DNA from: Apostichopus japonicus
Taxonomy: Eukaryota > Echinodermata > Holothuroidea > Aspidochirotida > Stichopodidae
NCBI RefSeq assembly: GCF_037975245.1
Contig: NC_092564.1
Location: forward strand, 15,131,984 to 15,195,983
Direction: 5' to 3'
Length of the DNA stretch: 64,000 nucleotides
Under the pieces are notes generated by a model. It did not search any database. It saw nothing but the letters and a program-made list of their open reading frames with translations, and had not been told where the DNA came from. Each line of letters begins with the position of its first letter. Within the stretch, counting starts at the first letter, position 1. The position numbers and the translations under genes were made by a program. Positions 12,995 through 25,300 of the stretch are shown one piece after another.

Positions 12995-15900
12995 ATATAA
13001 TATAGCAAGCGAACAAATTTTTGTACATGTATGCCAACACAAAATGAGCTAAATTTGTGTGTAAATTACACAGTATAACGATCATCAACATTTGACCTGA
13101 TCATCTGTATAGTAATTATTCCTTTTACAAGGGATTCGTGATACTCGCTTTGACGTAACATCGTTACGATCATATATGCTGGTACAGTCTGGATGTACAA
13201 CGTGGAACTAAAGGATGAGAGTGGATATATACTCACCGTGCTCTGTGCGGCAAGATAGTTTCATTTGATGCAGGAACAGTGGATTCAAAACCAAGTTGCT
13301 CCAAGAGATTCGTCATATATTCTATGAAGCTAGTCTCCACTATAGACTCTATTACAGCAGATAAAACAATCCATCCCTTCGAAGAATATTGAAATCTGCT
13401 ACCTTAAAGAGAATAGTTTAAGACAAACGATTCAATGCGATGGTCCTGTATGTGTTATACTATGGAAGGTGGGTGTACTTTCATGGTTCTACAATGAATA
13501 TAATCTTTCTCGCATGTCAAACAAACCAGGCCTACCCCCTTTTCAGAATTTCTTCTATAGTACGTGGTGATCTTTTAAAGCATATTTTTTATAGAGTTAA
13601 CTGATTGAATTACCAGGTTTAAAGCTGATTGGGTCATCTTGGAATAATTCCAAGACTTCCGATGTCGTCTGATATTTTTTCCGTACATAAAACTCTGGTG
13701 AAAGCCGCCCTGCTATCGATTTACAGTATCTGTAGGCATCGACGAACGCCTCCGGTAATTCAGATAATCCGTCAGGTGTCTGGCTGAGAATTTCATATTC
13801 CGACATTTTTCGGTAATGACGAAATCCAGACGTATGAGTCAATAGATGTCTGGTTGTCATGGTAACCTAATCGAATGACGAAAAGAAATAAAACTGTGAT
13901 TGCAAGACCAGTTGGGTTAAGTAGGTGGATAGGGCCTTTCTTTCTTGTTCTTCTTTTTTAATATGAGGGAGCTATTTATGGTTAACTCAGAGCCTTATAT
14001 TTGGCCCTGGGTTAACTCAAGGCCATACATCTCTTTATACGGCTCTGGGTTAACTCAGAACCGTATGGCTCTGGGTATACTCTGACGTCGCCCAAGTCGC
14101 TAGCCATGAAGAGTTTGTGTACGACGAGGATGACGTGCAATTTCTTTTTCTTTACAACTTATTTGGTGCATTTTTTCATGCATTCTGTCCTGAAATTAGC
14201 TGTTGTAGTATTTCTTACCCTCTCCTTAAATCTTTACTCCTTCGTTATGTCAAGAAGACATTCTATAGATAGATTATAATTCATCAATATATTGGCTCCA
14301 AATTGCTGAGAGCTTCTATATGATATTGATTGATTTTTGTTATCTAAACGTTCTCGTATTTATTCCGAGTGTCCCAGGTCAATACATGTCTCTATCAGGA
14401 CCGGGAATGATTGTGGTTTGTAGAGATGTTACCAATATTTTGACATTTTTTTCAAGCGTACTCTTCAGGCTGGACAGTAATCAAACCGGTAAATAACATT
14501 AACCTCTTGCTCATTCCATTTCTTCACAGGGAAGTTTGGCAAATACTCCTGTATTGGTTTATCAATGTCCAATTTTCCTTGGTCCATTAGTCTCGCCACT
14601 GCTAATGTGGTCAGCAGCTTACTCACGCTTCCGGTCGCTAATAAGCTATCTTCCGTCATTCTAGTTTGGTTCTCAACATCTGCGTAGCCAAACCCTTTAT
14701 GAAATAAACATATCAATGCACATCACACTGTATCGTTTGTGTCACTTAAGTAAGAAAAGAAACCTCACACTTGTCATGATCGCATTCATAGGCTAAAATG
14801 TATCCCAGGCGTAATTGACAAGGGGAGTCAGAAATGGAAGCTACCCCCTCCCCCACCACCCCACCTCACTTGAAAAGTGAGGACGGCAGGTGTATATCAT
14901 TCTGTCACGATACACTTTTTTTTGCTATAAAGATGCAATATATTTGGCATTGTTAGATCATTCAGCTGTCGGTCCATTGTATTAGCAAAAGGAGTGCCAA
15001 GCAATCAAATAATCAATTTTAAGTTTCATTTCTGTTTTTTGAAATTCATGTATATATCACAGTTACTGGCCCCTATCCTGAATTTTAACAAAGTTCACAT
15101 TTATTTGTAATAGCTTGGATATTACCAATATCTTTGGTCCAGAAATCATTGTTAGTATATTCCAACTCCCTGCCCCTCCCCTTGCCTTCTCTTACTTTGT
15201 CTTTAATTACGGTATACATATAACTACAACAAATTGAGTTAACTATTTGTTAATTATTAAAGAGGTAATTTCAACAATGTTTGACTTACCTTCCTCCCAT
15301 ACTTTCTGACCATCAATTCCTACTGCTATCGACATGCCCGGTATCCCTTTTTGTTCCTAAATAGCAAAACTTTATAATTATTTAATAACCATTTAAATCA
15401 AACATTAAAACAAATATAAAAAAATAAAATTAATAATTATCCAATTAAAATTCAGTGCAATTGTATTCAGGTTTGCTTCCAAATTTCGTAATTTGTTGAT
15501 TAAAAACAAATATTGTTGTAAACATAAATAACTAGAACGGACTGTACATGTAGGCAAATATATCGAAGCCAATCATGTAATCTTCAATACTGATCTGAAG
15601 AGGGGGTGATCTTGCAACGGAACTCTGCTAGCTGCAGAAGCGGATTGTGTTGTAAAGTGCATAACAAGATAACAGTTGCGGTGATGGACTGGGTATACTC
15701 TTCACTGTACTCTGTATATGCAGCATTACTGTCTTAACAATATACGGGCCTATCTATTCAGGTTTCATATGCCTTTAGTTTTCAAAGGCGGGAAAAACAG
15801 AAAACTGTCCGACATAAATTTTGATAAATCCCTGCAATCGAAAAAGACTACAGACTTTCGATTATTACTAAAGTTGTTCATCTTTATACATTTTACTGGA

Positions 15901-16175
15901 AAAGTTATAGTTTTTAGATCAATGTTCACTGAGATATTCTTTAATGAGGACAACTGTCATTTCCAAAATATCTTCAAAGCGTTAATTTTGATAACTTTCA
16001 GTGAAACAAACATTTTCAATTTAAACCTAAAAATACCACTAGACAGTGATAGATGAATTCAATTGAAATGACTAAATAATATAGTTTGTAAACTCACCAT
16101 GAAAACCGTTATCATTGATCTCGATCGATTGATCGCTTTCTCCAATTTCGATGATGTATAATTACCGCGATCCAT
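11380..16175 (-). CDS. LACTB: LACTB, serine beta-lactamase-like protein, 7 exons, 443 aa
   Basis: LACTB is the animal member of the penicillin-binding/class C beta-lactamase family. In mammals it is mitochondrial and linked to lipid metabolism. Exons on the minus strand: 16175-16098, 15356-15290, 14694-14504, 13866-13614, 13402-13237, 12760-12606, 11801-11380. They sum to 1332 nt with closed phases. The GIPGMSIAVGIDGQKVW and EGFGYADVEN segments lead to the SxxK nucleophile motif S71-V-S-K74. Y202-S-S204 stands in for the YxN-type motif, and H369-T-G-R372 for the usual HTGG. The HLLTHTSGFRHY and PYVDRSWKIASGGY segments match the human protein. It is shorter than human LACTB (547 aa), mainly because the N-terminal targeting region is missing. 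Either the true start lies in an unseen upstream exon or the leader is absent. The last acceptor (CTATGAG) is weak but is the only one that keeps the frame. Confidence 0.92.
12893..12990. repeat. (TA)n microsatellite in LACTB intron 6
   Basis: Dinucleotide TA tract interspersed with copies of ATGAATTTATATA. It is noncoding. Confidence 0.9.
13975..14092. repeat. Imperfect palindromic repeats GGTTAACTCAGAGCC in LACTB intron 3
   Basis: The motif CTGGGTTAACTCA with GGCTC or GGCCC neighbours occurs about four times within 120 bp, in both orientations. GTTAAC is itself a palindrome. The block could fold into hairpins. Its function is unknown. Confidence 0.6.
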
Positions 16176-16194
16176 ATTTATATCCGCTAAATAC

Positions 16195-16201
16195 ATGTAT
16201 A

Positions 16202-16259
<58 letters not shown>
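16195..16259. repeat. (TA)n microsatellite 20-85 bp upstream of the LACTB start
   Basis: A nearly pure TA dinucleotide run next to the first recognised LACTB exon. It sits either in the 5' UTR/promoter or, if TATTTAG just before the exon is a real acceptor, at the end of a 5' intron. It makes spurious Tyr-Ile open frames on both strands, which I do not annotate as coding. Confidence 0.92.
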
Positions 16260-16261
<2 letters not shown>

Positions 16262-16639
16262 AGCAAATCTTTAGGACCTTCCTTTATTGCTTAAAACTTT
16301 GGGCTGCAAATAACAAACAAACTGATCTATTTCGCTCGTTAGAGGTAAAAGAACTACCTTCCTTTTATAACAATGTTGACCTTCAGGCCTATACCTCTAT
16401 ATCAATGATTTATGAAAGCCAACGGGTCCTATTATGCTCTCGTGACACGCTTTCCAGTTAACCTGCAACGCTTTTTAGACGTATTCCACAAAGAATGTCA
16501 GTACCCGCATGTTCGCTAACTGAAAGCTGTTCTATAGCTTTTCTCTATAGGCCTATATGTGCTAGTATCGTTACTTATCTCATGTGGAAATCGTCTTTAC
16601 AGTACACGGTTCATGTATTTACTATATACTAAGTATGCA

Positions 16640-16915
16640 TGATCATACCCGTACTTGATATTCCTTTGTCCACATACTACTTCATACCGATTTATTTATT
16701 TTCTGATTTTGCCTTGACTTATTTTATTTCCTTTTTTACTTTCTATGTATCTTATTTTTGTAATTCTTAAATTTCACTATAGTCCCATGTGAAGTGCTTT
16801 GAGATATTCTTTTCTAAGCGCTATATAAATATATGTTACTATTATCATTATTGCTATTATCGTTATATGTATTATCAATATTATGATTATTATGATTACA
16901 TCATCAATATCATTA
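16640..16915 (+). mobile_element. Truncated CR1/L2-like LINE 3' end
   Basis: The segment GAAGTGCTTTGAGATATTC followed by AAGCGCTATATAAATAT is the usual 3' terminus of CR1/L2-type LINEs, which end in a short ATT or similar microsatellite. Here that tail runs straight into the long ATC array. The LINE at 47690-48560 ends in the same style (GTAAAGCGCATTGAGAC, CACTATGTAAATAAGC). No RT coding sequence remains in this copy. Confidence 0.7.
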
Positions 16916-17092
<177 letters not shown>

Positions 17093-19364
17093 ATTTTCAA
17101 GACAAACCAACTTCCCAGAGAAATCTGCTGTGCCCTTGAATCTCACACCCATTTGGAAACAACCCTAAGTGAAAAAACTCACTGTCTCTGTTGCTGGCTA
17201 GGAATGAAGGAGACAAAGTAGGAGACAACTCGGAACTGATACAGCATTCAAGTACTTTTTGTCATCTAGTAGCTAATTTGAAGAAGAAAAGTGCATCTCA
17301 GTAGGAGGAAGTGCTGTTTAATTTCTGTATGAGTATCATAATCTTAGTGGTAAATGGGGAGAAACATCGTTTAGCATATTTCTTGTTCTCTTGTGACGAT
17401 TTTTAAAGCAGAAAAATACATATATCATGGAGAGGAATTAAATATATCTGGGAATGGATTGCAAAGCCCTTGATGGTAGTTGAAGTCCCGAGGGCAAGCT
17501 TCAGCTGCAGCGTATTCAGCTGAAATCGGCTCCTATTTTTGACCGACTTTGGTATCCATTTGGGTCCGAGTGATGATTTTCACAGGTGACGTCTACTCAC
17601 ATCCTCTTAATTGTTTTGACCGTGGATTTGATATGGTTCCAACATCAAATTAGCGGTATAAATATAACAATATACCAATGAGTGGTAACTTCATATATAC
17701 TGAAATGCATCCCTTTTTTCGAGTTGAAAAATCGTAATTATACACATAATTACACGAATGCATTATTTACAAATTCATCATATTGTCTTATATGTTCATC
17801 GCGGCTCGAAATATTGAAAGAAATAATATTTGCTTATGCAAGACTTATGAACAATAGACTTACGCACATTAACTGGGAAGGTTTCCTTATTTTTTTGTAT
17901 TTTCGATCCATGAAGGATCTGAAGTGAGAGTAATAATTGCGAATGTCCTACACTTTCTTCCCCCTCATCGAAATTTGGAATAAGAAACTGCAAATGAGAT
18001 GACGGGAATAAAAGTAATCTGTGTTTAGTTAAAGTAGTACAACGCCATCTATTTTAATCGACCGCAGTGGTTCGCGCGAAAAGTTTTGTTTTGGTTTGTG
18101 GTTTACATTCAGATTTCACGTGCGTACTGAACAACGTCTAACGTTAGTCTATACTTCTACGCTAAAACTCAGAGCTGAATAATACTGAATGTTTATACCA
18201 CAGGGGTTGCTATTCTTGTACACCTGATTGTAATGTAAGTACACTATGTATACAAAGTAGCCTTAATTGGGTGACATTCTCAGCAACTAGGGACTTCAAT
18301 CAGATGTTGAAGCCAATTCCCTTCGCTTGTCCCCCTGTCATTTGTCAGTCACACTCCTCTTACTCGTCACGGCCTAACAGTTAGCCTAACACTACAGTAA
18401 TACTGCAGTTACTATCAACCGAGGTAATAATACTATTAGCCTTATTGAGGTCGTAAGTTAGGTTAGTCTTTAAATAAACGTAGGCTGCTGAAACTTCAGG
18501 TAAGTACAGGCACAACGTAACTGCAGCCAACTGTCTTACTTGTTAGTATTTATTATCTTTTATTATTGTTTTTTTCTACTCAACCTAGGCTACCCTATTA
18601 CTTAGGCGTAACATTAGTAACAAATAACATTGAGGCTAGGCAACATAGCCTAGGCCAGGACCAATTTACTGCTCTCGGTATTGTAATTGAAACACAACAC
18701 AGTGTTGACCTGGGATCATTGGTGAACGAGGCCTAGTTCTGTTTCTTTTTTTTCCTTCTCTTTTGGCACAAAATTCAGCACATAGTACTAGTATTAACCT
18801 TTTGCAAAGTTAGGTTAGGATAATGTTTCTCCACATTTAAATTGGCTACTAGCATATTGTGACCACAGGCCATTCCAAGGTATGCTACACAGTTTTGTGT
18901 AAATTAATTGTCACACTTGTAACGTTACCATGAAGCGCAAGATGGAATTAACACAAGGGCGTAGGCCTAAACAAAGGGCTGGCTATACAATTAGTTCCCA
19001 ATAAATGAAGTGGGTTAGTCAAAAACTTTTGGAAGGTATGAAGTTTTGAAGTAAATTTAGAACTCTAGCTGATCTAGTGTTCCAGGGATTTAGCACACAC
19101 AATCAGTAGACCATGATTTCTTTAAAAACAGGACGACTCTTGAGAGCGAGAGATATGGCAAGCCATGGTTAAGCAGTGCACTTAACACTAGGGCTAAGCG
19201 AGTTTAATGATAAGAAGGCTAATAGATCTAAGAGTAGATTTAAATGTAAGTTTAGCTTTAAGTAAGATTGATGAATTATTGTTTTTCCCTTCTAAAAGCA
19301 TCTTCACATTCATTTGGACTGAATTTCATAAGGGCCTACAATAAGCAGACAGCAACATTAAGCA

Positions 19365-22300
19365 ATGGCTTCTCAAGAATTAGGTGAGTTTTTGTCATCA
19401 AACAGAAAATCATATCGTTTTGCCATCAAGAGAAGTGATGTCATTGTAGACAGCTCCTTGTTTATCTACAGTGAAATTGACCATTTTTTTATAAATCATA
19501 ATAATATTAATGGTTATAGCCTATAGATATATTACTATGATCCACCTGGAGAGCAGTTGTCTTATGATGCTAAGCAGTCAAACATGCATGTTTGTGACAC
19601 AAATGGCATGTAAGTAAGACCTCCAGTAAGGTGGCTATCCACTTTACAGTTTTATCTACATCTGCACCACCCTACTCGTTTTACCCCTTTTAGGGGAGTT
19701 GAGTAGTATCACTCCAGATCCAGATCACTCCAGATCCAAATCTAATATTTGTTTGTTTTAAGAAGTCTGGGATCGAAACCACAACCGCCCAAATTCTAGT
19801 TGCATTGCTTCTTATGCCTCCACTTTTATCCATGCAAGCGTAGCGCGTTTATAACAGATATTTTTCTATGACACAGAAAAATTGCATAGGAATATGCAAG
19901 CTGAATGACTTCTCACGCTTCCAATTTGTCTCTGTGGAAACCATTTAATACAAAACCTTTTATGAAAAAACATGCTTTGTCTGCAATCTAAAGTCATTCA
20001 TTCTAAAACTTTTAATTTGCCTTGTATAAAGCATTTACTGTCATTTCTTTCAGCAATCTTGAGCGTGTCAAATAAGGAAGGCCTTGTCCAATTTGCGTCC
20101 GGTCTACATCAGGTTGGCCTGAAGCTGATTGGATCAGGAGGTACAGCCAAGGCCATCAGGGCTGCTGGGATTCCAATCAGGTAGGTGGTCAGCTTAGTTA
20201 ACACACTGCAGGCAGGCATCTGGCCAGTTACATACTGCAGGCAGGCATCTGGCCAGTTACATACTGCAGGCAGGCATCTGGCCAGTTACATACTGCAGGC
20301 AGGCATCTGGCCAGTTACATACTGCAAGCAGGCATCTGGCCAGTAACACACTGCAGGTAGGAATCTGTCCAGATACATGCTGCAGGCAGGCATCTGGCCA
20401 GATTATCAACATAATTATTTTGAATGGTCGTCATAGTTATGTCGTCTTGGTATTATTCTATCCAGTTGGAATCAATACTATAAGAGAGTGCCTCTGAAGC
20501 TAATTCATTCCTCTCATACATGTCGTTTACAAGGTTAACAGACTATTTTTGATGAATGCATAATTGTAGCACTATGTTCACGATCCTATATCACTGCTAA
20601 CAATTTTTATTTTGTACCTGGAGCATTCCTGTGTTAGGTGTCTTAAAATCCTGGTATTCAAAGTGGGAGTTGCAACCTTTTTGTAGTGTTAAAATATATA
20701 TTGGCGGGTCAACAACAATTCTGCAGAAATTGTTTTCTTTTTCTATATTTGTGGAAAATTGATTTTTTACACTAAGTACCCTTGATCATATAAAAAATTG
20801 CTGAAAGGTTAGAGGGGCACAGTTCCTCCCGAGAGCCTCCTGTCGGGTCACAACATCTCACTGGAGATGATGGAGGTGAAAATTTTGGGTCACCAGTGAC
20901 TTAATAGTATTGGAAATCTAGAATCAGCTGCTTTTTAATTACATTCAATATTACTCTATTCACTTTGACCTGCGGATTCTTACCCTTCTAGAATAAAAGT
21001 TCTTGTCGAATTTCCCCTCAAAATGTCCTTAATATTCTGTGGATGTTTATATAGATCTGTGAAAAGTTTGTTCCATCATTCGGTATATTGAAGGGAAGAA
21101 CAGCATGCAAAAATGACTATTCTACAGAGATTTGATTGAATGTATGTATTTTAGATCCTCCTGCAAGCAAGAACTCACGAAGAAGCCATTATTGGCATAT
21201 CAAAGCCGCAAGCTGACAGAAGTCAGTCTCTTAGATTCATATTTAACGTCCATGATTATGAATTGTCCATTGTTAACAACTTTGTAACTACACAACATAC
21301 ATTTCTCTTGGAGTGACTCGAACTTGGGACCTACATACTAATTATAACATACTAATTATATTTCACAGTGATGTTGGTGATGTCACAGGAGTAGCTGAGA
21401 TGTTGGGAGGAAGAGTGAAGACCCTTCACCCAGCCGTGCATGGAGGTAAATAATTCACTTTGATGTTCTTTAATAAGAGGGTGTAATCAAAACACAGAAC
21501 ATATCACTAAAAGAACAAAAACATCTACCTGTTTCTCCTTTTGATATTTAGCATTATCCTGGTGTCACTGATTTGAAAATAAAAGATAATATTGTTTACT
21601 TACAGTCAGGTGGTATCTATGTTTATTTTTTACCCCCTTATCTGAGTGCTTTCTCCTTTTTTCTTTCCTTTTTCCTGGTGTAAAGGAATTCTCAGCCGGA
21701 AGACTGAAGAAGATGCTGCTGACCTAGCAAAGAATAACTACAGTTACATCAGGTAAGGATTGGTTACCATAGTGATCGATGCATCATGAAAGGCAATGTG
21801 GAATTATTAATGTTATGGAACTTGTGTGATGCTCACCAGGGCTTCAGCCAGATTAAGATTTAATCAGGTGAAAAACACATACATTGTGGGATCAGTTCCT
21901 CCTTAATTTGTGCAAATAAGACAAGGCACATTTTGGGGTCAACGTCAATGACAAAATATCATTTAAGCGGTTTAAAAACCAATACCAGAGTCCTACCAGA
22001 AGACTGTAGACTCTGGGAATATCATATGTGACATATTCACATTTAAATTTAAGTTCATTCTTCGCCTTTCTGCGTCTTAAATTAGTAGCAAAAGTTATGA
22101 ACCAATGAAATTGTATGTTGGTGAAACTTTGTTTGATTATCCAGTACACACTTAACTGCTTGTACATTAATCTATGAAGGATTCAGAGAGTTTCAAAGCT
22201 TGTGTGACGAGGCAATATATGTCAACTCTTAAATGTCACAAGTATTGCCTCAAAATTTGAATTTGCTAATAAATGACGAACTCCCAGACATTGAGGAATC

Positions 22301-25300
22301 TTTAAACTAGACAATAAGATGTCTCAGTGAGGAAAATCGCCTGGAAACCATAGTAGCACTGATTTCGATTTACCTTTATTTGACTTTGAAGCATATTTGG
22401 TGGCAAAACATTTTTACCATTAAATGGCTTTTAAGTGTGTTGAAGGTGTACATACTGCAACATTGTCAGTATGGTACAGTGGTAATCTACAGTAACCATG
22501 GGAACAGTGTTGATGATTTTTGCTCTTACCTTTGCCTAGGGTCGTGGCTTGTAACCTTTATCCGTTTGTACAGACTGTGGCCAAGCCGGATGTGACCGTT
22601 TCCGATGCTGTCGAAAACATAGACATCGGTGAGTTCTCAAAGAGAGTCATTCCAGGGGTGTGACCCACTGAAAAACATACAGAGCTATTTTACCCGATTA
22701 GTTTGAAATAATGGCCACAGTGCAATTAAAGTTGCCGTGTCTTCAGAACAATGCTGATAAGATATACAATGCCCAATTCGCTTCAGTTTGCATATTTGGA
22801 TACGTTGTTTGTTGTACACACAGTAACTAGAAGTAAATTTATACCATGAGCCTGTCCAGATCATAGTAACTTGAAATGCTTGTCTTAGTGGTTTAGTAAG
22901 AGCAGTTTTTTTTTCTGTTGGTTTACAATTTTATCAGACCTACCAATCAGTAGTCGAAACAAGATTGCTATTTGAGCCACTTAAAATTAAATGGACACTT
23001 TTATCTCATCGCCAAGTGACGATAAATGATTAATTTCAGAAGGATTCCTTTCTTCTGTCAATGTTTGTCACTTAGATACTTTATGATGTTTCGTTTGATA
23101 ATACGTAAAACTGCAAATATGAAATTCAAGATTTTTATCCAGAATTTAAAATTTTGGCTTCAATATTTGAATTGGAAACAGACATGTCAAAGTGACAAAA
23201 GACATCGGTATGAGATTTCAGCATTAAAAAAATAATTCAAAATGAACTAAAGAAAAGTGCTTAAAACTTGCTTTACTACGTGAGCATATCAAAAGATTCT
23301 GCAAACTATAGTCTTACCTTTAAATCTTCTATCATCATTTAATAAACATCTATCCAACTATTTTTTCTCAGTTTTTCCATGTCCAGCATAAAATAGACTG
23401 CAAAAGGACTTGTTCTCTCATCACCAAGTTAGAGGTTGAATAAACTCTGTGTTATGAGTGTTAATATTTAAATAGATTTTGTGTCTCTCTCTTCCAAGGT
23501 GGAGTAACGCTCTTACGAGCTGCGGCCAAGAATCATCAGAGAGTTACAGTGGTCTGTAATCCTAGTGATTACACAACGTAAGTTTCTCCAAACTCTCATT
23601 GTACTACGTGTTGACTGCTGCCCTCTCTGCTATGATTTTTGATTTCTTGCCTGAGGATCATGAAATCTCCAAGTCTGTGTGTGTTTGTGTGGGTATCATC
23701 ACTCTAATGACTGTCACAATGTTACAGCTGTGTTAAATCTATTATCTTATGTGTGGACAAACCTCTGTTAGTACTAGAAGTCTTGTGGTCAACCAAAGGA
23801 ACCTTAGGCCAAGTCCAAATGGAATGAGCATTGTACTCAGAAGTACTGTATTGCCTTCTCAATGCCTTCTCAACCAAAGGAACCTCAGGCCAAGTCCAAA
23901 TGGAATGAGCATTGTACTCAGTAGCATTGTACTCAGCAGTACCTTATTGCCTTCTCAATGCCATATTAAAGTTGTACTCACTAATCAAGTTCAACGTTTG
24001 AACTTTGAAATGTTCAAACACTTGAAATGTTGAAGTCAATTAAGAATGCTACAAAAAACCTTTGTTCTATCTATAGGGCCCTCGATGCTCTTTAGTTTAG
24101 GTAACTTACCTCAGATTTGCAAGGGATAATAACCCAACTGGACACTGCTTTATAATATGATGATAGATAGATAGAAACTTTATTGTCCATTCCAGAAAAC
24201 AGAAAACGGAAATTATTTCCCATGGACAGTAAACATAAAACAGTAGTGAATACAAACACAATCATACAATAAACAAACTATAAGTGAACAGCTACGAGAA
24301 TAAAACTAAATAAGCAGAACCAGAACAGTAACAGAGGCAACATGATGGAGTACATTGTAAAGAACGACACTCTAATATCACCAAGTCATAACTCTCACAA
24401 TTTTATTGTTATGATTTTTAGTTATCACTAAACGTATGAATACAGTTTTCCTAACTAAATTAACAGAACAGTCAACGTAGGTTAAATGTCCCTTTAGATC
24501 AGTGTTCCATCAAACATGAAGATGTATTTTCCAATATTACTATGAAAGTAAGAGAGGAAATTTTCAGAGGTTGGTGGTGTCGGATTTAATGCATACATGG
24601 TTAAATTAGCAAAATGTTTTGTTTTTTACAAGCTATGACAACACGTAAGTTCTTTTATCTTCATAACATGGTGGGGCAAAAATTTGGTCATCTTGGTTTC
24701 ATAGAAGTTGTGTAAATTCCGTGCCCAGTATTAGGGTTGTTCCTCAAAATAATTTTCATTTTCATGATATCTTTCTCATTTCAGAATCCTGGACGAGATG
24801 AGAGCTAGTCCAGATCGCGACACAACCCTGGAAATGCGTCAAGCATTAGCTGTTAAAGTAAGCTGGATTATCAGCAAAGAGGGGGACTTTATTTGAAACA
24901 TACACCTTTAATCTTTTCTCTATCTCTCTCTCTATTCCATTGTCTCATCAATTGGTAAAGATGAAAGAAGCACAGATGGATGTGATTTGTAATGCTATAG
25001 GAGAGAAACTGGATAATCCTGTCACTGCTGTTGGAAATTCATTTACAGTCAATTTGCAGTAGAAACAACCATCCTTTTTTAAATTCATTGTTATCACATG
25101 GCTAAAAAAAAATAGAAGAAACAGCCAAATGATAACATCAGATGATTTTAAATGAGTAAACATCGTGGTCATTGTCTGTGTTTATAGTGGCTCATCCAGA
25201 CATTGAAACAATTCATTTATGCTGTCATTTTTCTCGTGTGTTTCTTCATCCAGGCGTTCAACCACACTGCCTTGTACGATTCCGCCATCTCAGACTATTT

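Noticed and set aside
20203-20405. Regular 29-bp repeats that might suggest a CRISPR array
   Set aside because: The copies are directly contiguous without unique spacers, the locus is a eukaryotic intron, and there are no cas genes.
23026-23235. 69-aa ORF in ATIC intron 5
   Set aside because: Low-complexity AT-rich sequence with no similarity or splice signals.
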